The notes under the pieces were generated by a model that saw only the letters and a list, made by a program, of their open reading frames with translations, was not told the DNA's origin and made no database searches. The translations under genes and the position numbers were made by a program. This document shows positions 21,450 through 33,345 of a stretch of DNA of 64,000 nt, piece by piece. Numbering within the stretch: the first letter of the stretch is position 1; each line of letters begins with the position of its first letter. The DNA is from Ctenosaura bakeri (Eukaryota; Chordata; Lepidosauria; Squamata; Iguanidae). Location of the stretch: NCBI GenBank assembly GCA_948474755.1, contig CAOLHI010001014.1:823902-887901 (forward strand), given 5' to 3'.

Positions 21450-22915
21450 CATTACAGTCCTCCCTCTATAATCATGGGTTTGGCCTTGGCAAACTTGATT
21501 ATTCACGAGGTGCCTGCTTGCCTTTCCCTTCTCCCCCTGCCTTTTGCCCTGAGGGTGCTTGCCTTCCTTCCACAAACCCAGGCAAAAAACAACAACAAGC
21601 CAACTGGCAGGGGTAGCCCCCTGTGCATAGAAGACACACACATGCCTTTTCTGTGCACATGGCTGCTGCCTCCCAACCACTTGCCTTTTGCCTGAGCTTC
21701 TGGAAGGAAAGCAGTGTGCCTAGGCAAAACACAAGTGAAGGAGGATGAGGTAAGATATGTACACATTTTCTCCAGGCATGGGACAGCCCCCTCCCATTTG
21801 CTTGTCTTTTGCCTGGATGCCTGGAAAGAAGACAGCATGCCTGGGCAAAAGGCAAGTGAATGAAGGGGGAACCTTGGAAGGGAATGGGAGAGGAAGCTGT
21901 TACCCTATTTACTGGGGGTCCCAGGAGGGACGCCTATATGCGCTCTCAATTAACTAAGTCTGGGGAAATTAGCTAGAGTACAAGTTAGCAATACAAGAGG
22001 CAGGGCAATGCAGCGGAATCTTTTACCCAATGTCTGCGGGGTCAGGCCAAGTCAAGAAGCAAACCAAGTTATAAGAATAATTGAGATTTTTATTAAATAC
22101 AGACAAACAGTGTATGCAACACACTCACACAAGTAACTAAGGAAAATAAAGGTTGGAGTGGTATAGAGGGATTCTGAGAGGGATTGTTGAATTGGGTGAT
22201 ATGACACCTGTCCTGAAGCCTGGAGAGGTCTGAAGATTAAGTTCATTGGTATGGAGTCTCAGTACGTGGGACTGAGGAGACAGCTCGCCAAGCAAAGCGG
22301 CAGCAAGGCTGGATGGAAGTCTGGAGCGATCCGAGGAAGGTCTCGGAATCAAGGGTTTTTATAGGGAGAAATGTAACTGCAAGCTATTCCGTACTTGGGG
22401 AAAACAATGAGTTTCGGGCATGAGACAAAGCTTTGGAAAGGCCAGAATTTAGCATGATTGAGTTAAGTCCGAATTGACAAAGAGGTAGACAGTATGCAAA
22501 CGCTCAGTGCTTGGCAGTTGAGTATTCAGCTTGCCAAATTGCCTGCTCGGGGCAGGGAGTCCTTTGTAAACAGCGTGCATACATAATGAGGGTGTTTGCA
22601 GAGAGGTCTCCTAAAGCGGTGATCTGGCTATTTCTGGCCTGCCTGTATTGTTTTGGGATATTGCAGCATTTGATGGTCGAGCCTAGTTCTGTGCTTGTCC
22701 GGGGGCCTCACAAACACGTGGAGAGGGGTGTTGGGAGAGAGCCAAATTATTGATATCAAAATGATATCTTTATGCTATCTCCAAGGAGGCCTAACCTGCA
22801 GTAACAAAGCGCTCATTTGGACGGCAGGGAGTTATTCGATTTTATTTTATTTTTTTACTTTCACAAGGATTCAGCATCCCAAACCCTCATGAAAGTCAAG
22901 GGACCACTGCATAAT
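21450..22915. repeat. GGCAAAAGGCAAG-type repeat, copy 2, split by an LTR
   Basis: Left part 21450-21897 and right part 22807-22915 flank a solo LTR. The left part has several forward and reversed 'ggcaaaaggcaag' variants with intervening units of roughly 100-130 bases, giving long chance frames on both strands. The right part ends with 'accctcatgaaagtcaaggg', which also occurs in copy 1 at 15940. Confidence 0.6.
21898..22806 (-). mobile_element. Solo LTR, TGTTAC/GTAACA family, copy 1
   Basis: It begins TGTTACCC and ends GCAGTAACA, so the ends are TG...CA with a six-base inverted match. The 4-bp AAGC flanks it at 21894-21897 and 22807-22810. A polyadenylation hexamer (minus strand AATAAA at 22089-22094) lies 191 bases from the left edge, which sets the orientation. 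No internal retroviral genes are present. A 4-bp duplication fits gammaretrovirus-like (ERV1-class) elements, but the class is an inference. Confidence 0.88.
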
Positions 22916-22970
22916 GTGTAATGTCTGGCATCCTGTTAGTGGCATACAGTATATAAGATCATCTGATGCC

Positions 22971-23030
<60 letters not shown>

Positions 23031-23032
23031 TA
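22971..23032 (+). repeat. (CTTT)n microsatellite
   Basis: An uninterrupted run of 'tttc' units of about 60 bases. Confidence 0.97.
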
Positions 23033-25021
23033 ATTGAGAATGTCAGTATTTAGTATGACCAAAACTTCTCCTGGATGTACTGTTACACTTCAGTGGCCAC
23101 CTTCCCTGGCCCATTTGTTGCTGGTAAAGGGGATCAAAGAAGCTTCTGACTGTCATCCACCTCTCATGGACCCCACTGGATCTCTGCAGTAGATGTCTTC
23201 AGTCTACATCTGGCTATGGGGCTTGGCTAAACACTTCTCCGATGCCAACTCCCATTTTACACCAGTCACTGAGCAGCCCTGGCAGGGCAGGAGTTATCAC
23301 AGAGTAATGGTGAGCCCTGGAAGTGATGACAGGACCACCATGGCAGAGTCCCGCATATGGAACTCTTACACTACACTCAGCTATGTAGGATCTTGATAGT
23401 TTGTGTTTCCTTGTATCTTTAAATCTTTATGAATTGCCTTAAGTACCAATTTTGGGGAAAAGGTTGGATATAGAGTGATCAAACATTTGGAGGCACCCAG
23501 TTTGGAGAAGGATGATCTGTTCTAACCCACCATTCTAACCTTTTTCACTGGACAGATGGTTTCCTGTAAGGAAAGAAGAAGCAATGAAGCATTTGGCTGC
23601 AAGTTCTGTTTCTCAAATGAATTATTTCAGCTATTTCCCCTACGTTAGCTCCATCCTCACTTTTCATTGATATCTTGCCTTAAAAATATTGGCCACAATT
23701 CAACACCATGTTCTACATTGTGCGATTTTAAGCATACTTGGTTATGTAGCAGAGGTGCTATGGAACCACCCTAATGAATTGCAAAGATGCATATCAGTGT
23801 GCTGCTGAGAGTGTCCCAAGGCACGTCAGGCTCAGCTGATGTGCATCAGCTGCCCTTAACTGGTATCCAGATGGGAATCAGGAGTGGCTGGCGCACATTG
23901 GTGCCCACTGAGAACTGGTCCCAATGCACATCGATCCCAATATGCAACAATCACCTCACTGCCTTCCCTACACAGTAATGTCATAACAGCTCCTTTCTGA
24001 AAAAAGACATTGTGAAACTGCTCCATTGTATTTGCCATTGATGCTAGTCCACTAATGTAGCAGCAAGTCCCATACTGAATTCCACCAATATCTCAGCATT
24101 TAGAAAGGATACAATTATTTCACTTCACAAATAATACTCACATTTGAAGAGGTAGAGTAATAGGTGGTGCAGCCCTCAAAGTTCTCTGTGGGGCCAATAT
24201 GTTCACCTAACCTCAAACAGTTTGTTCATCCAAGGTATAACTAATGAGGTTTTTTTTTTAATTATTGTCAAATATTACCTTTTTTTGTCAAGGATTTTTC
24301 CAGTTTTAAGCCCTCATTCTAGCAATAGCAAGAACATATCCCTCAGCTTTTGTTTTTCTCATCTCTTTAAATGTGATTTACAGTCCTTTGGCTTTATAGG
24401 CAGAAACAATCAAGCAGCTTTCTTGTGGGATGCACATTACTTTCAAGTTTTAATCTCTGTTTGTGAGTTATAGGGGATGTGGAAGAACCAAGGGAAGTAA
24501 AATATGAGGGCAGTTGAACAAGCTAATCCAGTAAACTAGTGAAGCTTGCAAATATGTGTGTGTGCGTTACAAATAAAAAAAAAATCAAAATTCAAGTTGT
24601 TTCTTTCATTAGTTTCACTTTTTTGTCATCTAATTACATTCTGAGTAGCAAGGCAAGGGAAACCAGCATTTAGCATGCAGTTGTTCTTCAACTCACAAGT
24701 GTTTCACAGAACTATAGTTGTAATTTTTAAATTATTTGAAAATAAGAAAACATAGTAAATGGGGGGGGAACAAGTGCTTGCTCTTTCCCAGGGCTGGTTC
24801 AACTATTAGGTAGAATGAGCCACCTCAGAGAACACACATAGAGTGTCACCAAAAGGCAATGAATTTTTGGTTATACAATTTGTTGCATTTTTACTATGAT
24901 GGATAGAGAGAGGTATTGTTTGGAATTTTTGCCTTGTAGGTCAAACTATGTCAGCTCCACTGGCAGTAGTTAAACAGAGAGGAAGTGCAATTTACTGGTC
25001 CACCTCAGAGATTAAAAAAAT
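23033..25021. other. Gene-free stretch, nothing recognised
   Basis: All open frames are short and featureless. There is no repeat I can name, apart from local G-runs near 24760. Confidence 0.45.
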
Positions 25022-25168
25022 CTTAGGCCCTTTCTGCACGTGACCTGCTCCCGAAGGTGGGAGGTGCTGTTCGCGCAAGCATCCTCTTGCGCGAGGCTCT
25101 CACATAGCTCCTCCGTTCTCCCGCAGCTGGAATGCCGGTCACGCTGCCATCGCGCGAACGCCCCGCCC

Positions 25169-25821
25169 TGTCATGAGCCACGCTGAGCAGGAGGAGGAAC
25201 AGGCTGCCGATTCAGACGGGGACTCTGAGTTGGATGTGGGGGGGGGCTTGGAGGGAGAAGGGGCCCCTGCAGAGGCAAGGGAAGGGCCTACCAGCAACTC
25301 CCCAGCTGACCCAGGCCCTGTACCTACAGCAGAGGAGTCCAATGCTCCTGGCTCGACAGAAGTGGCTGCTTCTGATTCCAGCCCGGAGCTTGCAGCAGAT
25401 TCTCCCCCCACATTCCTCCAGAGGCAGCTGGAGAAGGTGGCAGTTCGTAAATCAAAACGCCTGCTAGAGAAGCGGCTGAGATCAGAGGGCCTACAGCTGC
25501 GAGTCAGGTCAATGGACACTTGATCAGCCCCAGCTGGGCTAAAGACTATCTAAGGTAGACGCTGGGAATGGGAGTTTATGGGGCACCAACTGTCATTCAT
25601 CTGAGACTCTGCCTCCTGTCCAAGGGCTTGATATTTCTGAGTTCCTCTGCCTTTGTTTTGGGTGATGTAACCTTCTTTAGCTTTATGGCTTTATTTATTT
25701 TATTGCCTGTGTTTGCTTTGGGTGCTGTAAACCCTTGATTAATTTACGTTCCGCTCATTAAAAGGCCATTAAAACTCCAGTTGCCGCCTCTGCGTTGCTT
25801 GGCCTCCGACTGACATTGACA
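25169..25821 (+). mobile_element. Candidate solo LTR of Ty3/Gypsy type
   Basis: It starts TGTCATG and ends TTGACA, giving TG...CA with inverted TGTCA/TGACA ends. The flanks are CGCCC and TGCCC (four of five bases). Near the right end 'cattaaaaggccattaaaac' offers polyadenylation-like ATTAAA signals. It contains a 116-codon open frame. The class is inferred from size, ends and duplication length only. Confidence 0.45.
25173..25523 (+). CDS. Uncharacterised acidic ORF within the CpG-rich element
   Basis: The 116-residue frame starts 'MSHAEQEEEQAADSDGDSE'. It has a strongly acidic, low-complexity N-terminal two thirds rich in Glu, Asp, Ser, Pro and Ala, then a basic end ('LEKVAVRKSKRLLEKRL' near residues 85-102). 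I recognise no domain. Acidic and then basic composition of this kind is often seen in frames that cross LTR elements, and its position inside a candidate LTR suggests it is element sequence and not a host gene. It may never be translated. Two other overlapping frames exist in the same GC-rich stretch, which lowers its weight. Confidence 0.3.
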   Translation: MSHAEQEEEQAADSDGDSELDVGGGLEGEGAPAEAREGPTSNSPADPGPVPTAEESNAPGSTEVAASDSSPELAADSPPTFLQRQLEKVAVRKSKRLLEKRLRSEGLQLRVRSMDT

Positions 25822-26118
25822 TGCCCCTTCCTTCCACTGTGCAGCCTGGGAGCTGTAGGCTGCACTGGGGGAGGAAGTGTGACCGGCCCGGCTCACCCGA
25901 TGCACCACAGGGCAGGTAAGTGCGTGAGGGCCCCGGGAGCATTGCATGACCGCGCAGCATTTTCGGCTTAGAGCTGAAAATAAAAAAATCCATGCGCGGC
26001 CCACTTTAGGCTCGTGAGCGTTGCATAAATGGGAGTGTGCCGTATGGACCGCCGCTCCCATTTATGCGACACTCAAGGGGCCCTCTCGCAGAAGAAACTG
26101 CATGCGAAAAAGGCCTCT

Positions 26119-26587
26119 GGCTGGGCCTACTCCTCAGTGGTTGGATTTTTGAAGAACTCCGTATACAAAGGTTTTCTGTATTTCCATAGAGGAGAGGATA
26201 GATTCTTTCCTCTATAGCTCAGGATGGTTAACTGGCTTTTAAGGTGGGTTTTGGCATCACAGCAATGGTAACCCGATTGTAAATGTGAATGAGTCTTTAA
26301 CTCCTGCTGTATCAGGGAGGCACTTCATGTGTTATGATGAGTGATGCCCAGGACTTGTATTCATTAGCATCATGGCAGTGTTTGGGCTTGAAAAACCCTG
26401 GCACAAATCATTATGAATTACAAGCTTCTTCTTTTTTTTAATGCAAGCTTTCAACCACATTTGGCTTGCAAGCCTCTATAGTTAGTTTACCACCTGAAAT
26501 TCTGTTGAAAATGGCAGGATTTAAGGGGTCTAACTATGCTCAGGTTTGATTTGGTGCTTTGGTTTCCTCTAAGACCACTATTTAGCA
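26119..26587. other. Gene-free stretch, nothing recognised
   Basis: No gene and no named repeat is seen. Confidence 0.45.
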
Positions 26588-26790
26588 GTGTAGTGGTTTG
26601 AGCATTGAACTATGACCCTGGAAACCAGGGTTTGATTCCCCACTCAGCCATGGAAATCCACTGGGTGACTCTGGGCACATCACAAACTCTTAGCCCCAGA
26701 AAACCCCTAAGGCAAACCTAAGGTTGATGTAAGTTGGAAACTATTTAAATACACAGAACAACAACAATAACAAAATAATATCCCTTCAAA
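26588..26790 (+). mobile_element. Sauria-type SINE
   Basis: The tRNA-like head 'gtgtagtggtttgagcattg' and box B 'gggtttgattcccc' are followed by 'ctgggtgactctgggcacat' and a shortened tail ending in 'aacaacaacaataac'. It lies in forward orientation. Confidence 0.9.
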
Positions 26791-26798
26791 GCAGTTGA

Positions 26799-26845
26799 TC
26801 TTTCTTTCTTTCTTTCTTTTTTTGTTTCTTTCTTTCTTTCTTTCC
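26799..26845 (+). repeat. (CTTT)n microsatellite
   Basis: Tetranucleotide run with one interruption, directly after the SINE tail. Confidence 0.92.
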
Positions 26846-27739
26846 GTCATCTGCCTGTGTTTTGATAATATTTTGTTTATTATTTTGAACTCAGAAAATC
26901 TTCCTGTCTGGTCCAGTTAACTAGCACAGTAGTGTGGGGAACAGATCTTTAAAAAGCACTTAATCCATGTCCACTTCTTATTTTTGGTATGGGGAAATCG
27001 TTGCTCTGGTTCTGGTGTTTGTATATTTCAGCCACAGCTATGCTGTGTGTTAATGATTCCTGGAACTCTAGCATGGTTGAAGCAAAGCAAGTCTGTTGCT
27101 ACAGTGAATCATCTTCCATGAACAAATGAATATATTCCAACAACTACAAAAATATTAGGATGAAGGAAAACAAGGGATTTTTGTGGCATTGCTACAATTC
27201 TACATTGAAAAATAAATACCAAACAGTATTCTGTTTACTCTTATACATACAGCAGTGCTTATACTCTTGGCCAGCAAAAGGCAAAAGTCTGAATTTTTAG
27301 TATTTATATAAGACCTGGCCAATCTAGAGGTTCTATGCTGCTTGCCAATACCTGGGGCCAAAGTTACACGTTCCTTTTCCCTTCTGTGTCTGCAAAGCAT
27401 TCAGAGGTAAGGATGAACAAATATGTCAGTTTTGCTTTCCTCCCACATTCAGTTTTTAGTTAAATCTTAAGTACATGGTAAGAAAGTCAGTGACAGGCAT
27501 CCCCCAGGCTCTCATGGAGTCCTCTGAAGGATGATATCATTGCTCTGTGTCTAGTTATAAGAAAATAGCTCAGGTGAGCAGATATGAAATTAAAATGGAA
27601 TAACAGGACGGTCCTTCCAAGCATGAGTTTAACCCAGGAATTTATTATGATTCGTACTAGCCTAGGTCAATGCTCACAAGTCCTTTCACACACACACACA
27701 CACATTCCCCCAGCCCTAGCATTACTTTTAAGGAACCTA
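26846..27739. other. Gene-free stretch, nothing recognised
   Basis: It contains a short (CA)n run near 27689-27704. No gene is seen. Confidence 0.45.
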
Positions 27740-27851
27740 GGCCATTTCCACACTACATACTTATAGTTCTACTATTCCACTTACAACATCCTATGGAATC
27801 TTGGAGGTTGCAGATTAGGGAGGGGCCTTAGAGTGTAGTGTGGCAATGGTC
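27740..27851. mobile_element. Palindromic MITE, 'GGCCATTTC' family, copy 2 (short)
   Basis: It starts 'ggccatttccacactaca' and ends 'agtgtggcaatggtc', flanked on both sides by CTA (27737-27739 and 27852-27854). At 112 bases it lacks much of the right half, so it is an internally deleted copy. Confidence 0.85.
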
Positions 27852-27859
27852 CTAGTTTG

Positions 27860-28210
27860 GAGGGGAAAAGGTTGTTTTTGGTGGAAGAGGCTGGCTTCCA
27901 GGCTCCAAAACTCCCTTCACAGAGAGAGTGGATTGCAACCTTCTTTACTATCTTTTCACAATCAGGTTAAAAGCCTTTTTTTTTTAATTGTGGCAGGCAA
28001 TAAAATTTGAGAATTTTAGGAGAAACAGCCTTTGATGTCCTGAACTTTTATTTGTTGGGTTTTATAAATGATTTATTATTTTTAACTGGTTTTAATGTTG
28101 GTTTAATTGCTTTTTAAGTTTTGCGTTCATTAGTTTTAACTGATAAATCTGCCTTGAGTCCCAAACTAGGAGAATGGTGGGGTATAATAATAATTATAGC
28201 TGTTGTTATA
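27860..28210 (+). mobile_element. Old L2-like LINE tail
   Basis: An AT-rich 3'-UTR-like stretch with 'aatctgccttgagtccca' and 'agaatggtggggtataataa', the usual end of L2-type elements, followed by a short (ATA) run. Confidence 0.6.
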
Positions 28211-29671
28211 CTATTATTGGACAAGTTGGGGTCAGAAACTCTTGTTTGGTCTTGATCCAATTCCTGCCTACAGGCCCAACATAGTCCATGATAATTTTAG
28301 ACAAGTGCCCAAGCACTCCTGTAAGGCCCATCACTAATGTCTAATCTGAATTAGCCTTTAAATAAAGTTCTTCTTTTCATTCAGGGTGGCCCACAGTGAG
28401 AGTCAGGGAGATTTAGTTTTTTGAAATTGCTCCTCGATTGCTAATTTCTAAAATTGAGCTGCAGTGGAGAGGGGATTTTAAGTTCCCACAAAGGCATGAT
28501 GGGATGCTGTATTGCAGGCATTGTGGAAAATTAAACATGGCAGCTCCATTTCACCATTATAAACCAAGCCTTACGAAGAATGACTTAGGGAACTAGATAT
28601 GTTTAGCCTGGAGACGAGAAGACTGAGAAGTTACATGATAGCCATCTTTAAATGCAGGTATGCCCCAGTTAACAAAGTAGATGTGTTCCCAAGCTTTACT
28701 TCTTTAATAGAAACATTGCTACCAGAGGTAGAGGTAACTTGGAAAGGTTCCTACACCACAGAAAAGAAGAGCAGTTCAAGAGGTTTCAGCAAACTTTATT
28801 CAAAACTAATATTATGCACATGTGGAATGAAACTTCCAGCTCAGGTATGCTTTGCATAAGTAAACAAACAAAGAAAGAATGGAAACCACTTGAAAACTTC
28901 TTCCAAAATGCATCCTGGGATGATTTTTTTTCTTTCAACAGCCTCTGCTTTTCTTACTATTTCCATTTGGTGGTGAAATTTACAGAGCTATGCTTTTAAA
29001 ATTAGCCGGTAGGGTAGCTGGTAAGGCAGGCTAATCTGCTTTCCCCTTTTTCTTGCTGTTTTGCTCTTCATATATGTTCAGTAAATGCTTCTGGAGGCAG
29101 TTGTTTATCTTGCCCATTATATACAAGCACACATAGCTACAGTAGGGTAATTGAGAGCAGAATTCCATTCTTTCCCAGGTCAAGCTTTATTGAATTGTCT
29201 GTTGCAGATAGACTGTTGCAACCCAAGATTAAACACACCTCCAGAGCCATTCTAGGATTACAGCATCCACTTGCACTAAAACCATATCACATACAGGATT
29301 TTGGATTGCACACCCACTAAGTCCCCCAAGATATTATGCACATCCCTTTTCCTTGTTTGGCACACACATACACACATCCAGAATCTCCCCTCCCAATAAA
29401 TATAAATGAAAACAGTCTTATATTTAAAAAGAACTTTATTGGGGGGCTGGAGGTGTTTTCCTGATCAAAATAGATCAGAGTTCCCAGACAACTGTTTGCT
29501 GGCAGAGGAAAGTCAACAGCCTGATCTATCTATCTGATCTATCCCTGGTTTTCATGTGGCTGCAATTAGTATGTCTGAAGGAAGAAACAGCAAATGAGAA
29601 TCAGAGGGTTAGCAAAATAAATTTTTTTTTAAACTGTAAGCCTTTCCTCTTACATTTCCAGGAATGAGTAT
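28211..29671. other. Gene-free stretch with a CR1 scrap
   Basis: A short plus-strand CR1 scrap lies at about 28590-28660 ('tatgtttagcctggagacga', 'tacatgatagccatctttaa'). The frames at 28599-28999 run out of it and have no protein features. Confidence 0.5.
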
Positions 29672-29686
29672 CTGTGTGTGTGTGTG

Positions 29687-29746
<60 letters not shown>
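29672..29746 (+). repeat. (GT)n(GA)n(CAGA)n compound microsatellite
   Basis: GT units pass into GA units and then 'cagacaga'. Both overlapping frames in this stretch are produced by the repeat. Confidence 0.97.
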
Positions 29747-29749
<3 letters not shown>

Positions 29750-29938
29750 CATTTCCACACTAGACTATTTTTCCACTTTCAACATGCTATGGAATCTTGG
29801 GGTTTGCAGTTCAGGGAGGGGCCTTTGGAAATTGCCAGATTGGCCTCTAGGGCTCCTCCCTAAACTGCAATCCCCAGGATTCCATAGGAAGTTGAAAGTG
29901 GAATAATAGCGCTATAGCAGTCTAGTGCGGAAATGGCC
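29747..29938. mobile_element. Palindromic MITE, 'GGCCATTTC' family, copy 3
   Basis: It begins 'gaccatttccacactag', directly at the edge of the microsatellite, and ends 'tagtgcggaaatggcc'. The two halves are reverse complements with the shared 'cctatggaatcctggggttt' type block. No clean target duplication is visible, probably because the microsatellite has changed. Confidence 0.88.
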
Positions 29939-32084
29939 TATGGGTATGATTCCAGTTAGGATCATGGTTAAGGCAAAGGTTTAAAGCCCCCTTTCCCCCT
30001 GTGCCACATTTCTGAGGTTGGCTCTCCCCCTTTCTCTTTGGCTATTGGTTAGAAAATATGCAACTACACAGGCTCACACTATGAGGCTAAAGTGATAGCT
30101 GTGGTTTTCATTTCTATTGTCAGATATCCTACACTATGATTTTGAATCCATGAAAATGACAGGATTTAGTAAGAAAAGGATTTAGTAAGGATTTAGTAAG
30201 AAAAGGAATGCACCTTTAAATGCTATAATTCACACCTTTAACCATTATGAGGACTGAAATGCATTTACCAGAGTACCTGTATGGGATTAATTTAAATGAG
30301 ATCTTTTTTCCAGTCACCTTTCAGCACCAGTAACCTTTTAGCACCTCTTCCGGCCTCTGATGATGTGTTCTTCTTTTCCCAACAGTCAACCAGCCTTGGT
30401 GGCTGCAACTGCTACCACTCTGTCAAGCATTTTTCTAAGCTCCCATTGTTGCTCTTAGCAGAAATTACATCATCTTGGCCACAACCCAGAACCACAGAGC
30501 TGCTTGAGTTTCTTTCGCAGCATTCTCAACAGACTCAACCTCTGCACTGGAAATGTAGCGAGTGATTATTCGATGAAGCATGGTAAATGCCGAATGGGCA
30601 ACCCGTACTGGGAGAAGTGATTTTTAACTACATTAAGAAGAGCTGCCTAGAATGATAGGGAGATCATTGGTCTACAGAACAGAGCAAGACTAGCAGATGA
30701 AGGCCAGTAAATCTTCACGTTTTAAAGTCAGTTGCTGCTGAAGATTTCTTTCGTATAGTCTGTCACTCCAGTTAGAACGGGCTCTCTTTCCCTCTAAGGG
30801 TGTCTGCCCATTAGAACTCTCTGCCAAAAGAACTCCAGCTGGCCTCTTCTCTGGATTGATAATTAAAACGCTTTTCTTTTTCTGTGGGATTTGCTGGTTT
30901 TGTTACATCCTATTTGTGTTTTAGGGCCTCATGTGAGGACGGAAGCATAGCATGTAGTGTGATTAAGGAGCAAAAGACCGGATTGGGAGAAATAAAGGAA
31001 ATAAACATCATTCTAGGAACTCCATCCTTTGATAGTGTAGTTACCTGGTAGCTATGGCTAGGGGCAAAATGAGGCCACTGATCTCTAGATAAGAATTCTT
31101 CCCCCGCCAAATGAAAATTTCCTTCAGTTTAGCATTGCAGACAGGGAGATGCTGAAGATCATGCAAACTTAGAATTCTTACATTCCCAGTTCATTGGTAA
31201 CTTTACTTGCCACTTTGTTTGCTTAAGTAGTATTTCAAAATGTTCATCTAAAATTATAAGTTAATAATGTTAGAAATTTGGAGAGTGAAGGAAAATTTCA
31301 TGGTGGGACAGAATTCATATTGGGGATGCAATGCCCTCATCCCTCCCCCAGCTATACCTTTGGTTACTTTGGATGCTATGCTAAGCTACAGCCCTCAGGA
31401 GAGTACTGGCAGTGGAGTGACTGGGGAGAAACTGTAGACCTCCCTGAGAATATCAGTCTGTGTCACAGAGTGGAGGAAACAACAGGTGAACAAGAAGGAA
31501 AACACCCAGGCCACTTCCAAAATCCAAAAATCAGCAATGCCAAAAATGCACAAAACAAATGATACAAGCTTTTAATGCTCCCCTGGCTTTCTCATCAGGC
31601 AAAGGCGTTAAATATCATACAGAAGAAGAAAAAAAATGACATTAGAGTCCAAAGCCACTGTAACTGACTTCATCACTACTGCCACCTGTAGGCTTTTGTG
31701 GTTCTTTAAGCAAAAAGTTGTGGCTCTGTTCCCCACTTCCAGGGCTACAGTTTATAAACTAGTCTTGGTTTATGAAGCAAACTTTTTAAAACGGTAAAAT
31801 GCAGACCAACAAAAGGAACATTCAAAAGAACATGATAAAAAAAATCACATTAATCAAACTGAAATGGACATACGTTCATTTAAAAGCAGACTAGAAAATC
31901 CAGTTCTTTAAAGATTGTTTTAACAGATAGGGAGCCCTCATCCATTACAAGGGAACAGAGTTTTGCTCTTTCAGCCTCAGTTGTTTCCCATCTGCAGTAG
32001 AGAGTAGTAGCACTGGTCTTCCTTCCAGGGTTGTCAAAACATGACAAGATAATGGCTGATATCCTTTTAGAGCCATGTGTTTTT
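29939..32084. other. Gene-free stretch, nothing recognised
   Basis: No convincing gene, RNA gene or named repeat is seen. The frames at 30296-30565 and 31278-31562 are featureless. Confidence 0.45.
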
Positions 32085-32335
32085 ATGCATGCATGGATGC
32101 ATCTTCAAGTCCCCTGCTGACTTATGGTAAGGTCATGAATTCATAGGATTTTCTTAGACAAGGAATACTAATCAGAAGTGGTAATACTAGTTCCTTCCTC
32201 TGACATATAGCCTGCAGCATCTGGTATTCATTGGCAGTCTCCCATCCAAGTACTAACCAGGGCCGACCCTGCTTAGATTCCAAGATCAGATGGGATCTGC
32301 TGCCTTTAGGGTGTTCAGGCCACTGGTAGAGACAT
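32085..32335 (-). mobile_element. 5S rRNA-headed SINE, copy 1
   Basis: On the minus strand the head reads 'gatcccatctgatcttgga' and then 'gttagtacttggatgggaga', which follow the core of vertebrate 5S rRNA including its internal promoter region. The body then passes to a tail with 'cataagtcagcaggggactt'. Full-length 5S ends are missing, so it is a SINE and not a 5S gene. Such SINEs are known from squamates. Confidence 0.88.
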
Positions 32336-32549
32336 ACATAAGCATAAATCGAATGTACTGTACATCTACGTATGCCTTTTTTTGATCATTACAGAGGTTG
32401 GTATTCTCTTCTTCCCTCTGCAATAACCATGCTCTTTCCCATTCTCATTGTTTCTTTACTATAGCCTTCTTCACCAGTGGCTGATAGAGAGCTGGGGTGT
32501 GTGTTGGAGAGCGTCTTACTTTGTTTCCATAGTTGGACACAGAAGGATC

Positions 32550-33010
32550 ACATCAGCAGTGGGCAAATTGTACCCAAGGGCTGCAGACAACCTCTGAATA
32601 CCATTTATGTGTCTCTTTAAGCTTCTAAAGTCCCCCAAGGCCTCTTCTGAAAATTAAAAAAAATCTTTGTGATTTCGATTATTTTTTTCCATGCAGAAAG
32701 CCCCCAAAACATGCAACCCCCCCACAACTGCTCTAGAACTCTGTACTGCCCCAAACACCTCAGTTTTCTTTTGCAGTCTCCCTCAAAATGGTGACAGTAA
32801 GTCTGAGTGGGGAACTGACCGCAGCCCCCATGCAGTTGCCCCCATCCCTGGATTATATCATTCACCAACACCTTAGGAGAATTTAAGAAGATCTCCACAA
32901 ATGATGTCATAGGCTTGCGTGTGGTTATGGGACATATCCGGATGCTTCTCCATCCTCCCCACACTCTCCACAAGCCACTGAATGACTTTTTGGTGGAGGC
33001 TGTCACAGTG
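32550..33010. repeat. Unnamed dispersed repeat ('gggctgcag' family), copy 1
   Basis: The opening 'gtgggcaaattgtacccaag' and the following 'gggctgcag' resemble the stretches at 55555-55915 and 61560-61870 and perhaps 34400-34690. The minus-strand 129-codon frame across it is not protein-like. Confidence 0.4.
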
Positions 33011-33216
33011 AAACAGTGAGTCCTGTGGGTGGTAAGAGGGGAGCTGTAGCATAGTTCTGCCTGTGGAACTTTTATGCCCTTTTCAGTGATGTAGCCTGTC
33101 AGTCAATGTAGGTGAAATCCTTTCAACGCTCAGAAATAATGTATAAATAGTTAAGAGCTAAATCCAGTTATTAGTCCAATTACTTCAGACCCACTGAATC
33201 AATTTTTGTTATTACT

Positions 33217-33345
33217 GTTGCGTCTTCAAGTCTTTTCTGCCTTTTGGTGACCCTAAGGCAAACCTATCAAGGGGGTTTTCTGGGGCTGATTGCGTGTGAC
33301 ATGCCCAAGATCACCCAACAGGTTTCCATGACCAAGCAGTGAATC
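33217..33345 (-). mobile_element. Sauria-type SINE, partial
   Basis: The reversed Bov-B-like tail 'gcgtcttcaagtcttttctg' and the body 'ccctaaggcaaacctatcaa' are clear. The tRNA-like head is worn away after 'ccaagcagtgaatcagaa'. Confidence 0.8.

Larger units (their letters stand above)
25022..26118. mobile_element. CpG-rich element with inverted ends, carrying an LTR
   Basis: The left end 'aggccctttctgcacg' and the right end (complement 'aggcctttttcgcatg') are imperfect inverted repeats, similar in style to the MITE termini in this window. The outer parts are rich in CpG, unlike the flanks. Near the right end 'ataaatgggag' (26024-26034) pairs with 'ctcccatttat' (about 26055-26065). The interior 25169-25821 looks like an inserted LTR. 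No clean target duplication was found, so the outer element is tentative. Confidence 0.45.

Noticed and set aside
21435..21855. Overlapping 110-118-codon frames on the minus strand
   Set aside because: They lie across an inverted and tandem repeat and differ only by frame; repetition explains their openness.
22971..23032. CRISPR-like regular repeat
   Set aside because: It is a simple CTTT microsatellite in a vertebrate genome, with no spacers.
26588..26640. A tRNA gene
   Set aside because: Box A and box B text is present but no cloverleaf can be completed and the sequence continues into a SINE body.
29664..29906. Arg/Glu-rich ORF
   Set aside because: It is translated from the GT/GA microsatellite and the adjoining MITE.
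32240..32335. A 5S rRNA gene
   Set aside because: Only the core is present, with changes and missing ends, and it is joined to a SINE body and tail.
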